Source of the DNA: Campylobacter iguaniorum
GTDB lineage: Bacteria > Campylobacterota > Campylobacteria > Campylobacterales > Campylobacteraceae
Direction of reading: 5' to 3'
Assembly: GCF_000736415.1 (NCBI RefSeq)
Contig: NZ_CP009043.1
Span: 372,001-436,000 of the forward strand
DNA: 64,000 bases
Positions 52,112-61,495 of the stretch are shown piece after piece; the stretch's first letter is position 1, and each line of letters begins with the position of its first letter. The notes beneath the pieces are model-generated. The model saw only the letters and a program-made list of their open reading frames with translations. It was not told where the DNA came from and made no database searches. The position numbers and the translations under genes were made by a program.

Positions 52112-52777
52112 ATGTTTAGTTGGTTAGAAAAAAATCCATTCTTTTTTGCGGTATTTGTGTTTATATTTATAGCTTATGCTGGTGTGGTAGAGATTTTACC
52201 AGACTTTGCAGATCGTGCTAGGCCAGTTGAGGGCAAAAAGCCTTATACTGTTTTACAGCTTGCTGGTCGTCAAGTATACATAAATGATAGTTGTAATGCA
52301 TGTCACTCACAACTTATTAGACCATTCAAATCAGAAACTGATAGATATGGTATGTACTCAATTAGTGGTGAATATGCTTATGATAGACCATTTTTATGGG
52401 GTTCAAAAAGAACTGGACCAGATCTTTGGCGTGTAGGTAACTATAGAAGTACTGACTGGCATGAAAATCATATGAAGGATCCAACAAGTGTTGTTCCTGG
52501 AACTATAATGCCAGCATATAAACATATGTTTAACAAAAATGCAGATATAGAAACTGCTTATGCAGAGGCTTTCACTATCAAGAAAGTATTTAATGTGCCT
52601 TATGACGCAGAAAATATGCCAAAACTTGGTAGTTGGGATGAGGCTAAAGCTTTGGCCAAAGAAGAGGCTGCAGCTATAGTTGGACAGATGAAAGATCAAG
52701 ATGTTAAAGATGCGTTTGAGCGTGGTGAAATTCGCGAAATCGTAGCTCTTATAGCATACTTGAATAGCTTAAAATAA
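52112..52777 (+). CDS. ccoO: cbb3-type cytochrome c oxidase subunit II
   Basis: A 221-residue membrane-anchored mono-haem cytochrome c. One N-terminal membrane span (about 10-29) and a single CNACH haem site at residues 61-65; the distal Met is probably in PGTIMPAYKHMF near 130-141. It accepts electrons from CcoP and gives them to CcoN. AGGAGGAATGA stretches over the preceding stop region to supply the ribosome site. Second gene of ccoNOQP. Confidence 0.95.
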   Translation: MFSWLEKNPFFFAVFVFIFIAYAGVVEILPDFADRARPVEGKKPYTVLQLAGRQVYINDSCNACHSQLIRPFKSETDRYGMYSISGEYAYDRPFLWGSKRTGPDLWRVGNYRSTDWHENHMKDPTSVVPGTIMPAYKHMFNKNADIETAYAEAFTIKKVFNVPYDAENMPKLGSWDEAKALAKEEAAAIVGQMKDQDVKDAFERGEIREIVALIAYLNSLK

Positions 52778-52786
52778 GGTTTTATT

Positions 52787-53011
52787 ATGAGTGTAGAAAC
52801 AATGAGAGAACTTCAAGCTTATGGTTATTTTGTTTTACTGATAGCTATGGTTGTATTGCTTTATGGCTACTGGTTTCATCTCAAAAAGTCTGAAAAGACT
52901 GGTAGAAGAGACTATGAAAAGTATTCAAATTTAGCCCTTAGAGATGATCTAAGAGATGATGTTTTGGAAACTGTTTCTACTAGTAATGCTAAAGGGAGCG
53001 TTGAAAAATGA
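52787..53011 (+). CDS. ccoQ: cbb3 oxidase subunit CcoQ
   Basis: A 74-residue protein with one membrane span (about 13-29, FVLLIAMVVLLYGYW), a His after it (WFHLKK), and a charged C-terminal tail with a TGRRDYEKYSNLALRDD segment. This is the pattern of CcoQ, which stabilises the CcoP-CcoNO complex. It overlaps ccoP by four bases. Size and place between ccoO and ccoP make the call sound despite low sequence conservation. Confidence 0.9.
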   Translation: MSVETMRELQAYGYFVLLIAMVVLLYGYWFHLKKSEKTGRRDYEKYSNLALRDDLRDDVLETVSTSNAKGSVEK

Positions 53012-53874
53012 AATGGTTTAATCTCGAAGATAATATAAACTCGCTTTCTATAATTGGTGCTATAGTTATTATACTACTTACACTTATAGTAGTAGGTAGA
53101 CTATTTAAGCAGATGAAAGCGAAAAAAGAAGGTGGCGAACTAAGTGAGCACAACTGGGATGGCATAGGTGAGTATAAAAACCCATTGCCAATTGGTTGGG
53201 CTGTTACATTTGTTTTGCTTATAATATGGGCTATATGGTATTTCCTAGCTGGTTATCCTCTAAATTCATATTCTCAAATCGGAGAGTATAATGAAGAGGT
53301 AAAAGCATATAATGAAAATTTCCAAAAGAAATTTGAAAATGCTAATATAGATGAGTTAAGAGCAATGGGAGAACAAGTTTTCTTAGTACAATGCTCTAGC
53401 TGCCACGGTATCACAGGCGATGGCATCAATGGCAAGGCAGCTGACCTAAATATATGGGGAAGCGAAAAAGCTATATATGACGCGATAGTAAATGGCTCAA
53501 AAGGTCTTGAGTATCCACTTGGTGAAATGCCTGGCGGTATGGCTGCAAGCAATGATGAAGCAAAAGCAATCGCAGCTTTTGTTGCTAAAGAGATATCAGC
53601 TATCAAAAAGACTAATAATGAAAATCTAGTCGAAGCTGGACGCGTCGCATGGGCTACATGCGCTGCTTGTCATGGTGAAGACGGCAAAGGTATGGACGGT
53701 CAGTCTCCAGATCTAAGCACTTATGGTTCAAGTAAATTTGTATTAGATGTTCTAAACCGTGGTAAAAGTGGTGCCATAGGTGTTATGCCTAAATTTACTG
53801 GTTCAGGAATACTAAATCCAACTCAAGAAAAAGCAGTTAGTGAATATGTTATTTCACTATCAAAAGGAGAGTAA
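53008..53874 (+). CDS. ccoP: cbb3-type cytochrome c oxidase subunit III
   Basis: A 288-residue di-haem cytochrome c with two haem-binding sites, CSSCH at 129-133 and CAACH at 218-222. The N-terminus has two membrane spans (about 14-30 and 62-80) joined by a short charged loop that includes the ENxDGIGEYKNPLP-type CcoP motif, seen here as HNWDGIGEYKNPLP. The tandem cytochrome domains deliver electrons from cytochrome c or the bc1 complex. It follows ccoQ with a four-base overlap and is followed by a small DUF4006 gene. Confidence 0.95.
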   Translation: MKWFNLEDNINSLSIIGAIVIILLTLIVVGRLFKQMKAKKEGGELSEHNWDGIGEYKNPLPIGWAVTFVLLIIWAIWYFLAGYPLNSYSQIGEYNEEVKAYNENFQKKFENANIDELRAMGEQVFLVQCSSCHGITGDGINGKAADLNIWGSEKAIYDAIVNGSKGLEYPLGEMPGGMAASNDEAKAIAAFVAKEISAIKKTNNENLVEAGRVAWATCAACHGEDGKGMDGQSPDLSTYGSSKFVLDVLNRGKSGAIGVMPKFTGSGILNPTQEKAVSEYVISLSKGE

Positions 53875-53875
53875 T

Positions 53876-54094
53876 ATGGAAAATACAAATAGATGTGTTT
53901 TTGGTCTAAGTGGAGTTTCTGGAATGCTTATTGCGACTGTATTACTTCTTAGTATTTTGGGAGTGTTAACATATTTGGGTATAATCGCACAACAAGACGT
54001 TATGCAAAAACCATATCAACTAACAAATCCAACTTCTGTAGAGATGAAAAGTAGCATGAAGCAAGAATCAGAAGTCATGGTAATTAAGGAGTAA
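53876..54094 (+). CDS. DUF4006 small membrane protein
   Basis: A 72-residue protein with one membrane span (about 14-39) and a Ser/Glu/Met-rich tail, matching the DUF4006 family that accompanies epsilonproteobacterial cbb3 operons. The longer frame from 53840 would begin inside ccoP; ATG 53876 is preferred, with AAAGGAGA at 53863-53870 as ribosome site. Function unknown; possibly an assembly or stability factor of the oxidase. Confidence 0.82.
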   Translation: MENTNRCVFGLSGVSGMLIATVLLLSILGVLTYLGIIAQQDVMQKPYQLTNPTSVEMKSSMKQESEVMVIKE

Positions 54095-54097
54095 AAT

Positions 54098-54199
54098 ATG
54101 TCAAATATCTTAGAAACGTTAATTGTAGCAGGTCTTATCATAGCTGCAGCTATAACTGCTTGGGCAGTTTTAACTCCAAATCATCTTTTTATAGGATGA
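54098..54199 (+). CDS. 33-residue membrane peptide of the cbb3 operon
   Basis: A short gene: ATG 54098 to TGA 54197-54199, preceded by TAAGGAGTAAA as a very good ribosome site and three bases after the DUF4006 stop. The product is almost wholly one membrane helix (TLIVAGLIIAAAITAWAVL, residues 7-25) ending NHLFIG. The next gene's ATG overlaps its stop (ATGA at 54196-54199), so translation is coupled. A comparable tiny protein follows DUF4006 in C. jejuni, as I recall. Confidence 0.75.
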   Translation: MSNILETLIVAGLIIAAAITAWAVLTPNHLFIG

Positions 54200-54789
54200 G
54201 ATTATCATCAATCTTTAAGAGTGGCTTATTGGCCGCTCTTTTTACAATCACTCTCAATGCTACTGTGATAGACAATGCAAATATTCTAAGCGTTCCAGTA
54301 AAAGATAAATTAGATACTATAGGCTTGGAATTGCAAACAAAAACAGGTATTAAATTTGATCTTATCACATTTGCAAAACTTGATGGACAAAAACTTGAAT
54401 TTCTTATCGAACCTTACATAAAAGATCCATCTTACGTTGTGCTTGCACTTGTTCCAAAAGAGCTTGGAGCAAAAAGCGGCAAAGTAGATATATTTGGCTC
54501 AAATGACGCGCTAAAACTTTTTGATAAAGAAGCAGTCCTTAGCCCATATCCAGAAAGTGGCTCGATAATACCTATTCTAGTCTCAAAAAAAGAAACTGAT
54601 ATCTACAACGCAGCTATGCTAAATGGTTATGCAGACGTCGCCGATAGGATAGCAAGCTCCAAAGGCGTCAAGCTAGAAAGTTCTATAGGAAATTCAAACC
54701 GAGATACCATCAACATACTTAGGTATCTCATATACGGTTCTATTATTTTAGTTATAGTCGTTTTTATGATTCGTAAATTTAAAAGGTAG
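54196..54789 (+). CDS. TPM-domain-like membrane protein
   Basis: A 197-residue protein with an N-terminal signal (MRLSSIFKSGLLAALFTITLNA), a TPM-like domain of about 130 residues (VIDNANILSVPVKDKLDTIG near 24-43; the domain in many proteins is a phosphatase or repair helper), and a C-terminal membrane span (about 172-190) with a short basic tail. The start ATG 54196 overlaps the preceding stop; an upstream TTG-like extension is rejected because it would run through the small membrane gene. It is part of the cbb3 accessory run; I recall Cj1484c as its counterpart. Biochemical role unknown. Confidence 0.7.
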   Translation: MRLSSIFKSGLLAALFTITLNATVIDNANILSVPVKDKLDTIGLELQTKTGIKFDLITFAKLDGQKLEFLIEPYIKDPSYVVLALVPKELGAKSGKVDIFGSNDALKLFDKEAVLSPYPESGSIIPILVSKKETDIYNAAMLNGYADVADRIASSKGVKLESSIGNSNRDTINILRYLIYGSIILVIVVFMIRKFKR

Positions 54790-54792
54790 GGT

Positions 54793-55326
54793 ATGCAAAC
54801 TAAAAAAAGCTTTTGGCCTTATGGGATTTTGTTGTCGATTTTTGCGATAGTTTGTGCTTGCATTTATACGATTTATTATTCACTTGATTATCCAGTTCAC
54901 TTGGATAATTTCTACTTTGACAAGTATCAAAATGTAGAAAATGGTTACAATGAAATACAGATAAAACAGGCTAAATTTGAACAAGATATTAAATTTGACA
55001 CAAACGCAACTATACTCATAAATGGACTTGTAAATCAAAACCCAGACCAGACTCTAAGACGCAAAAAAGTAGTTCCAGTTGTAAATTTAAACCAAGATTT
55101 GGAAATTATTTTTGATACAAATGCCTCAAATTTGGAGGCAAGCTTGTTGCTCACTCGTCCAGATACAAATGAGTTCAATCAAAACTTGCAATCAAGCCTA
55201 GAAAATGGTAAATTTAGCATTTCTAAATTTAATCTAGACAAGGCTGGAAGGTGGCAGATAATGATGAAACTTATAAACTCTGATGATAGCGTGGGATTTT
55301 ATAAATTTGAACTATACGCAAAATAG
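54793..55326 (+). CDS. FixH-family protein
   Basis: A 177-residue protein with an N-terminal membrane anchor (about 9-31) and a periplasmic beta-rich FixH domain with WPYGILLSIFAIVCACI at the start, the DNFYFDKYQ motif near 37-45 and AGRWQIMMKL near 155-164. FixH proteins help assemble cbb3 oxidase, probably in copper delivery. No CxxC motif is visible here. It is followed by an overlapping addB-like frame. Place after the ccoNOQP and DUF4006 genes supports the call. Confidence 0.85.
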   Translation: MQTKKSFWPYGILLSIFAIVCACIYTIYYSLDYPVHLDNFYFDKYQNVENGYNEIQIKQAKFEQDIKFDTNATILINGLVNQNPDQTLRRKKVVPVVNLNQDLEIIFDTNASNLEASLLLTRPDTNEFNQNLQSSLENGKFSISKFNLDKAGRWQIMMKLINSDDSVGFYKFELYAK

Positions 55327-57667
55327 AGAACTTTACGTCCTTAGCTCATCTAGAAATATTAGGGACTTTTTAGAGCAAAATTGCACGAACTCTTTACTTC
55401 CAAAAGTCATAACGATTTTTGAGTTTAACCAGACAATTCTTTTGGTAAATGGACTAAAAAAAGCCACAGATACAACCAGACTTCTTATCATGCAAGAGGC
55501 TGCCAAAGCGACAAAAGCAGTCTCTAGTGAGCTAAATATCAGCACTGAATTTTTTGCATTTTTGAAAAATAGTAGCTATCTTTTTTCTTTTTTTCAAGAG
55601 CTAGAAAGGGAGTTTGTCAGCATAGATACTCTTAAAAATAGCGATACTTATGCAAATTATGATGAGCATTTAGACATATTACAGGAGCTAAAAAATCTAT
55701 ATTTTAAGCTTTTAGAAGAGCATGGATTTTACGATGATATAACAATTTGCACTAAATTTAGCATAAATGAAAGCTACATAAAACAGTTTGATAAAATTCA
55801 CTTAAAAATAGACGGTATGTTGTCTAAATTTGACTGGAAAGTCTTGCAAGAAGTCGCAAAAATCAGCGATTTAAATATTTATTTTAACTCTAGCAAATAC
55901 AACCAAAAACTCATAAACGCAATAGAAAATATAACTAATTTGGAGCTTAAAACTGGATTTGAGTATACTTTAAATTTGAGCCAAAACAAAATCATAGCCC
56001 AAACCAAAACGCCTAAAAATAGCAAAATAAAACTAAAAGAATTCAGCATTAGATCGCTCCAATGCGCATATATTTTTGATGAAATCTCTAATTTTATCAG
56101 AAGTGGAATTGAGCCAAAAAATATAGCAGTCATCTTGCCCGATGAGGATTTTTATAGAGTTTTAAAAGCTCTTGATGAGCGTGATATGCTAAACTACGCT
56201 ATGGGCGAAAGTTTGACTTATCAAAATATATTTATCTTGTGCGATAGCCTAAAACAAGCGCTTGATTCAAATTTGATGTATAAAAAAATGGAAAATTATC
56301 TTGAGTTGGCTAAGGATTTAGATCAGTTAAGCTCTACTTTAAATTTCTTCAAATTTGATGACGAACTCTATAAAAATCTAAACTTAATGTATAGATCAAA
56401 CTGCACTTTTGAGAGATTTTATGAGCTATTTGATTTGATAAAATCACACGTGCAAATCTCAAATGAAGTAGGGCAAATCTTAGAAAACGAATTGTTTGTT
56501 TTAAAACAGCTTTTATCTAGCGTAAACCTTGATTTTGCCACTGTTTTTGAGATATTTTTGATGAAGCTAAAAGATATTAAGCTAAGCATGGTTGGTGGTG
56601 GAGAAGTCACTGTTATGGGGCTTTTAGAAAGTAGATCGAAAAACTATGAGGGCGTTATTATCGTCGATTTCAATGACAATTTTGTCCCAAGAAAAAGTCA
56701 AAAAGAGATGTTTTTAAGCTCTGTAATACGCAAAAAATCAGGTCTAATTAGTCACCAAGATAGAGAAAATTTACAAAGATTTTATTACGAAAGCTTGATA
56801 AATAGGGCAAAACAAGTTAGCATATCTTACACTAAAAATGAAGAGTCTTTGCTAAGCAGATTTGCTATGGATTTTGCCTATGAAAATGATTTAACACACA
56901 GTCAAAATGACTATCAAGAAGCATTAAATTTAGATGGAATTGAGCCAAATTTAAAGCCAGAAGATCCAGTTTGCAAGCATGATTTTTTTGGCTCTAGCCT
57001 CTCTTTTTCAAGGCTAAATACATATCTTGCTTGCAAAAAAAAGTATTATTATAAATACATTTTAAAGCTAAAAGAGTATAGAAATTTCACTCAAGAATCA
57101 ACAAGTAATGAGCTTGGAAGTACTATTCATGCAGCACTGCAGCTCTACTTCACAACTCATAAAGACAGTTTTAATAAAAATGAGTTTCTGAGTATTCTAA
57201 ATAAATTTAAAAACCAGCAAAATCTTTTAGATATGAGCGTTTTTGAGCTAAGGCTAGATAAATTTGCAGAGGTTCAAAATAGCTATTTTAAGCTTGGATA
57301 TAAGGTCGCTGAGTGCGAAAAAGAGCTAAATAATGAGTTTTGTGGCGTCAAAATAGAAGGCGTCATCGATAGGATAGACATAGGCGAAGAGATCAGACTG
57401 ATCGATTATAAAAGTGGCAAAATAGATGAAAGCTCGCTTCAGCTTGCCTTTTACCAAGCACTATATGGCGTGGAGTGTGAGGGGTATTTTTACTCTATAA
57501 AAGAAAATGAGTTTATATCCAGCAAAAAAACTATAGAAGATTTGAGATCGCTCATAGAAAGCTTAAAGGATGAATTTACCCAAGAGGTCTGTTTCGAACG
57601 TACAAATAAAAGTGAAACGTGCAAATACTGCGATTATGCTCTGTTTTGTAAAAAGGAGTTAAAATGA
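55283..57667 (+). CDS. addB: AddB-like DNA repair nuclease/helicase subunit
   Basis: A 794-residue protein with the layout of epsilonproteobacterial AddB: an inactivated helicase-like N-terminal region, then a PD-(D/E)XK nuclease of the RecB type at the end with LGSTIHAALQLY near 610-621, GVIDRIDIG near 693-701 and LIDYKSGKI near 705-713, and Cys residues CKKK near 587 and CKYCDYALFCKK near 779-791 that should form an iron-sulfur staple. It teams with AddA to process double-strand breaks. The first ATG overlaps the FixH-like gene by 44 bases; TTG 55307 is an alternative and the true start is uncertain. It overlaps addA by four bases. Confidence 0.88.
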   Translation: MIAWDFINLNYTQNRELYVLSSSRNIRDFLEQNCTNSLLPKVITIFEFNQTILLVNGLKKATDTTRLLIMQEAAKATKAVSSELNISTEFFAFLKNSSYLFSFFQELEREFVSIDTLKNSDTYANYDEHLDILQELKNLYFKLLEEHGFYDDITICTKFSINESYIKQFDKIHLKIDGMLSKFDWKVLQEVAKISDLNIYFNSSKYNQKLINAIENITNLELKTGFEYTLNLSQNKIIAQTKTPKNSKIKLKEFSIRSLQCAYIFDEISNFIRSGIEPKNIAVILPDEDFYRVLKALDERDMLNYAMGESLTYQNIFILCDSLKQALDSNLMYKKMENYLELAKDLDQLSSTLNFFKFDDELYKNLNLMYRSNCTFERFYELFDLIKSHVQISNEVGQILENELFVLKQLLSSVNLDFATVFEIFLMKLKDIKLSMVGGGEVTVMGLLESRSKNYEGVIIVDFNDNFVPRKSQKEMFLSSVIRKKSGLISHQDRENLQRFYYESLINRAKQVSISYTKNEESLLSRFAMDFAYENDLTHSQNDYQEALNLDGIEPNLKPEDPVCKHDFFGSSLSFSRLNTYLACKKKYYYKYILKLKEYRNFTQESTSNELGSTIHAALQLYFTTHKDSFNKNEFLSILNKFKNQQNLLDMSVFELRLDKFAEVQNSYFKLGYKVAECEKELNNEFCGVKIEGVIDRIDIGEEIRLIDYKSGKIDESSLQLAFYQALYGVECEGYFYSIKENEFISSKKTIEDLRSLIESLKDEFTQEVCFERTNKSETCKYCDYALFCKKELK

Positions 57668-60462
57668 GTTTTGAGCCATTTTTAGCCCTTGAAGCCAGTG
57701 CGGGAAGCGGCAAGACTTTTATGCTTTCAGTCAGGTACGTGGCTTTGGTATTGCAAGGCAACGACATATCAAAAATCCTAGCTTTGACATTCACCAAAAA
57801 AGCAGCAAACGAAATGAAAGAGCGCATCATTAAGACTTTTTGCGAGCTGGAAACTAGTGCAGGCGAACTTAATGAGCTTAGCAAAATGCTTGGTTTAGAG
57901 CGCGAGCAAATCATTGCTTTAAGAGATAAATATAAGGCTAATTTTTTAAGAAGTGAGCTGAAAATTCTTACTTTTGACGCATTTTTTGGAATGATTTTAA
58001 AGCTTTTTAGCTTAAATTTAGGTCTTATGCCAGATTATGAAAGTGGCGCAAATATCGATAATGAGGTAAAAAACAGATTCTTAAAAAATTTGCTTAAATA
58101 TGATCTTTTATCTTCAGTTGCTTACTATATGCAAGCAACCAACGAGTCAAAAACTGCGTTTTTTGCAACTTTGAAAATGCTTTATGAAAGCCTTGATGAT
58201 CCGTCTTATACTGAATGTAAAATGCCTTTTGACGTCCAAGTTTTGGCTAAATACGAGACTTTAAGTAGATACGCGCTCACCTTGTCTAAAGATAAAAATT
58301 ACCAAGCAAATTTTAGCGAAACAAAACTCGCCGAACTGGTAAAAAAACCACTCATAAATGACTTTCCAAATAAAAAGTATTTTAGCGTTGTGGATGCTAA
58401 ATTTATAGAGCTTAGAGATGAGCTTATCCGTGCTTTAAAAGAGTATTATGCAAATTTAGAAAAGTTTAAGATAAATCAATTTTTTAAGTTCATATCTTTT
58501 TATGAAGATAGCAGATTTGGCACTATTGCAGAAAAAAATAGGCTTGATTTTGTCGATGTCACAAGGCTTGTTAAGAGACTTCTTAGCAAAGCAATAGACA
58601 AAGAAATGCTCTATTTTAGGCTTGATGGCAGGATAAAACATATCTTGATTGATGAATTTCAAGACACAAATGTCGTCCAGTATAAGATACTTTTGCCACT
58701 CATCGAAGAGACGCTTTCAGGAGATGGACAAAATGGGATCGGTAGCTTTTTTTACGTTGGGGATATCAAGCAGAGTATTTATTTTTTTCGTGGTGGTAAA
58801 AAGGAGCTTTTTTCAAAGTTAAAGTATGATTTTAAGCAGATTAAATTTGATAATCTAAAGATAAATTATAGAAGCGATAAAGCCATTGTAAATTTCGTAA
58901 ATGAGACATTTAAAGAGAAATTTGGTGCCGATGAAAATGGAAATTTTGCCTACAAAGCCCAGCTTCCAAACTCCAACTCTGAGGGCTTTGTCGGGATTTA
59001 TGAGTTTGAGATAAATGGCAAAGACAATAAAGAGACTAAATTTGATAATTTTTTGCAGACACTAAAACAAAGGGTTGATTTTTTAGTTAGCAGTGGCGTG
59101 AGTTTTGAAGATATTTGCATACTTTGCTGGAAAAATGACAACGCAACGCTCATAAAAGAGTTTTTAGAAAAAGCTGGTATTCCAGTGGCATCTGGTGGCT
59201 CAAATTTACTCATCAATTCAGCTAAAGTTCGACTTATTACGGAGTTTACGCGGTTTTGTTTGTTTGGAGATAAAATCTACTCTCAAAGCATAAATGAGCT
59301 TTTAGGTCACTGCCCGCCAAAACTAGAGTTAAAGATAGATGATAGTTTAGAAGCGATATTTAAGTTTATAGCCAAATATTTAAGGATTGATCCGTTTGAT
59401 AAAAATTTGCTAAAACTCTATGAGATAAGCTCAAATTATAAAAATTTATTTGATTTTATTTTCAATATTGATGCAAACTCCACGCCAGCCCCAGACGCAA
59501 AGCATTTGGGGATTTCTTTGATGAGCGTGCATAAAAGCAAAGGTTTGCAGTTTGGTCACGTTATAGTTTGTGATACGATAAACAAAGGCAGAGGCGATGA
59601 CAAGCCGTTTTTGATGGATTATGATACCTTTGAAGATAAGCTTGATATAAAACTAAATGATAAAATCCTATCAACGCTTGGCGATGAAAGCTACATAAAG
59701 CTAAAAAGCAGAATTGAAAATCTGGAAAAAGAAAATATCATAAATGAGCTTTATGTCGCACTCACTAGAGCCAAACAAAGCTTGCAAATTTTAGTAAATT
59801 CAAATCCAAACGGTAATTCTCCATCGTTTTTTAGGGCTTATGAAACATCATCTAAGATCGTAGAATATCTAAATTTGCAGCCAATAGAAATAGGAAAAAT
59901 GGATGTTTGCAAAAAAGTAGAAAGCAAAACAGACTTTATACCACTTGATAGCTTTGAGCCAGTGCCAAAACAAGTAGTAAAGGCTAGTAGCGACGCACCT
60001 GTATCAAAAGATATTGATTCTATATATTTTGGGCTTGGACTTCACTATATGTTAGAAATGCTTGCCAGATTTGACAAGCCTAGCCTTGAGCTATCAAAGA
60101 CTGCTTTGATAAATAAATTTGGTGGCATTCTAAGCGGTGAGGCTATAAATGAAATCTGCCAAAGAGTGCTAAATTTGATAAATAATCAAGATTTTCAAGC
60201 AATTATCAAAGGCAAAAAGCTATTTAAAGAGCAAGATATAGGCTTTGAAGGAAATATAAAAAGACTAGATATGCTTTGTATAAATGAAGATGAAATGGTC
60301 ATCATAGACTATAAAAGCTCTAAGAATTTTATCTTAAAAAATCAAGAGCAAATGAGCGAATATATCGGCATTTTAAGGCAAATTTATGGTGAGTACAAAA
60401 TAAGTGGTGCTATAGTTTTTATACTCAAAGACGGAGCCGAAATCCTAGAAGTTATGCAATAA
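57664..60462 (+). CDS. addA: AddA-like helicase-nuclease
   Basis: A 932-residue UvrD-family helicase with C-terminal nuclease. Walker A ASAGSGKT at 11-18; LTFTKKAANEMKERI near 41-55 (motif Ia); ILIDEFQDTN near 327-336 (Walker B); a late GDIKQSIYFFRGG (motif III) near 363-375; SVHKSKGLQF near 619-628 (motif V). The nuclease has IIDYKSSK near 881-888. It drives DNA unwinding and resection, generating 3' ends for RecA. It starts with an ATGA overlap to addB and is the last gene before the rplM promoter. It is shorter than Bacillus AddA, as usual in this group. Confidence 0.92.
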   Translation: MSFEPFLALEASAGSGKTFMLSVRYVALVLQGNDISKILALTFTKKAANEMKERIIKTFCELETSAGELNELSKMLGLEREQIIALRDKYKANFLRSELKILTFDAFFGMILKLFSLNLGLMPDYESGANIDNEVKNRFLKNLLKYDLLSSVAYYMQATNESKTAFFATLKMLYESLDDPSYTECKMPFDVQVLAKYETLSRYALTLSKDKNYQANFSETKLAELVKKPLINDFPNKKYFSVVDAKFIELRDELIRALKEYYANLEKFKINQFFKFISFYEDSRFGTIAEKNRLDFVDVTRLVKRLLSKAIDKEMLYFRLDGRIKHILIDEFQDTNVVQYKILLPLIEETLSGDGQNGIGSFFYVGDIKQSIYFFRGGKKELFSKLKYDFKQIKFDNLKINYRSDKAIVNFVNETFKEKFGADENGNFAYKAQLPNSNSEGFVGIYEFEINGKDNKETKFDNFLQTLKQRVDFLVSSGVSFEDICILCWKNDNATLIKEFLEKAGIPVASGGSNLLINSAKVRLITEFTRFCLFGDKIYSQSINELLGHCPPKLELKIDDSLEAIFKFIAKYLRIDPFDKNLLKLYEISSNYKNLFDFIFNIDANSTPAPDAKHLGISLMSVHKSKGLQFGHVIVCDTINKGRGDDKPFLMDYDTFEDKLDIKLNDKILSTLGDESYIKLKSRIENLEKENIINELYVALTRAKQSLQILVNSNPNGNSPSFFRAYETSSKIVEYLNLQPIEIGKMDVCKKVESKTDFIPLDSFEPVPKQVVKASSDAPVSKDIDSIYFGLGLHYMLEMLARFDKPSLELSKTALINKFGGILSGEAINEICQRVLNLINNQDFQAIIKGKKLFKEQDIGFEGNIKRLDMLCINEDEMVIIDYKSSKNFILKNQEQMSEYIGILRQIYGEYKISGAIVFILKDGAEILEVMQ

Positions 60463-60506
60463 TCTAAAAATATTCTTAAATTCAGTATATTTTAAGTTTC
60501 TTTAGA

Positions 60507-60512
60507 TATAAT
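60507..60512 (+). promoter_or_regulatory. Predicted -10 box for rplM-rpsI
   Basis: TATAAT at 60507-60512 in TTAGATATAATTCC, 33 bases before the rplM ATG; AAAAGGCAAG is the ribosome site. Confidence 0.6.
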
Positions 60513-60545
60513 TCCAACTCTAATTAAAGAATAAAAGGCAAGATT

Positions 60546-60971
60546 ATGACAAATATAACTAAGCCAAGCGAAGTAAAACGCGATTGGATCGTTCTTGACG
60601 CTGCTGGAAAGAGATTTGGTAGATTACTAACTGAAGCTGCAACTTACCTACGTGGCAAACACAAACCTGGATTTACACCAAACGTTGATTGTGGTGATTA
60701 TGTTATTATCATCAACGCTAGCAAAGCTGAATTTACGGGTGCAAACAAAGCTGAAGCAAAACTTTATCACAGACATTCAGGCTATTTTGGTAGCGTTAAA
60801 AGTGAGAAATTTGGTGATTTATTAACAAATAAACCAGAAAAACTTTATAAACTTGCAGTTCGTGGTATGCTTCCAAAAACAAAACTTGGTAAAGAAATGC
60901 TTAAAAAACTTAAAGTTTATGAGGGAAGCGAACACCCACATACTGCTCAAATAGCTAAAGAAGGAAAATAA
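60546..60971 (+). CDS. rplM: 50S ribosomal protein L13
   Basis: A 141-residue L13 with the typical [21 protein letters not shown] start near residues 11-31 (shortened as [14 protein letters not shown]), DYVIIINA near 47-54, YHRHSGYFG near 74-82 and AVRGMLPK near 100-107. It binds 23S rRNA early in assembly of the large subunit. It heads the two-gene rplM-rpsI operon, two bases before rpsI. Confidence 0.97.
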   Translation: MTNITKPSEVKRDWIVLDAAGKRFGRLLTEAATYLRGKHKPGFTPNVDCGDYVIIINASKAEFTGANKAEAKLYHRHSGYFGSVKSEKFGDLLTNKPEKLYKLAVRGMLPKTKLGKEMLKKLKVYEGSEHPHTAQIAKEGK

Positions 60972-60973
60972 TA

Positions 60974-61363
60974 ATGGCAACAACATACGCAACAGGTAAA
61001 AGAAAAACAGCAGTTGCTAAAGTTTGGGTAAAACCAGGTAGCGGCAAAATCGTTGTAAATGGTATGGATCTAAACACTTGGCTTGGCGGACACGAAGCAA
61101 TCAAACTAAAAGTTGTTCAACCACTTCTTGTAACTAAACAAGAGGCTTCTATGGATATCACTGCTACTACTTTAGGTGGTGGTTATTCAGCTCAAGCAGA
61201 AGCTTTAAGACACGGAATTTCAAGAGCTTTAGCAGCTATTGATGCAGATTTTAGAGCAACTCTTAAACCACAAGGTCTTCTTACTAGAGATAGCCGTGTT
61301 GTTGAGCGTAAAAAATGTGGACGTAGAAAAGCTAGACGTAGCCCACAATTCTCAAAAAGATAA
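60974..61363 (+). CDS. rpsI: 30S ribosomal protein S9
   Basis: A 129-residue S9. The [12 protein letters not shown] start near residues 7-18, [19 protein letters not shown] near 68-86, [17 protein letters not shown] near 107-123 and the C-terminal SKR, whose last Arg reaches the P-site tRNA, are all present. Its 3' end is marked by a hairpin and U-run at 61376. Standard length. Confidence 0.97.
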   Translation: MATTYATGKRKTAVAKVWVKPGSGKIVVNGMDLNTWLGGHEAIKLKVVQPLLVTKQEASMDITATTLGGGYSAQAEALRHGISRALAAIDADFRATLKPQGLLTRDSRVVERKKCGRRKARRSPQFSKR

Positions 61364-61375
61364 TATTTATCACTC

Positions 61376-61411
61376 AAATTTGGAAGCCTTTTGGCTTTCA
61401 AATTTTTTCTT
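61376..61411 (+). terminator. Intrinsic terminator of rplM-rpsI
   Basis: AAATTTGGAAGCC (61376-61388) and GGCTTTCAAATTT (61393-61405), a 13-bp stem with one G-U pair and a TTTT loop, followed by TTTTCTTATT. Classic Rho-independent terminator. Confidence 0.85.
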
Positions 61412-61483
61412 ATTCATCCAAATTTCAATCTTACATTTAGTAATAGTTTATAAAAAATTATAGTTAAGTTAAAAGCAATCATA

Positions 61484-61489
61484 TATAAT
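61484..61489 (+). promoter_or_regulatory. Predicted -10 box for the candidate small RNA
   Basis: TATAAT at 61484-61489 within ATATATAATT; seven bases downstream a start near 61496 is expected. AT-rich region upstream, no -35 box. Confidence 0.5.
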
Positions 61490-61495
61490 TCTCAC

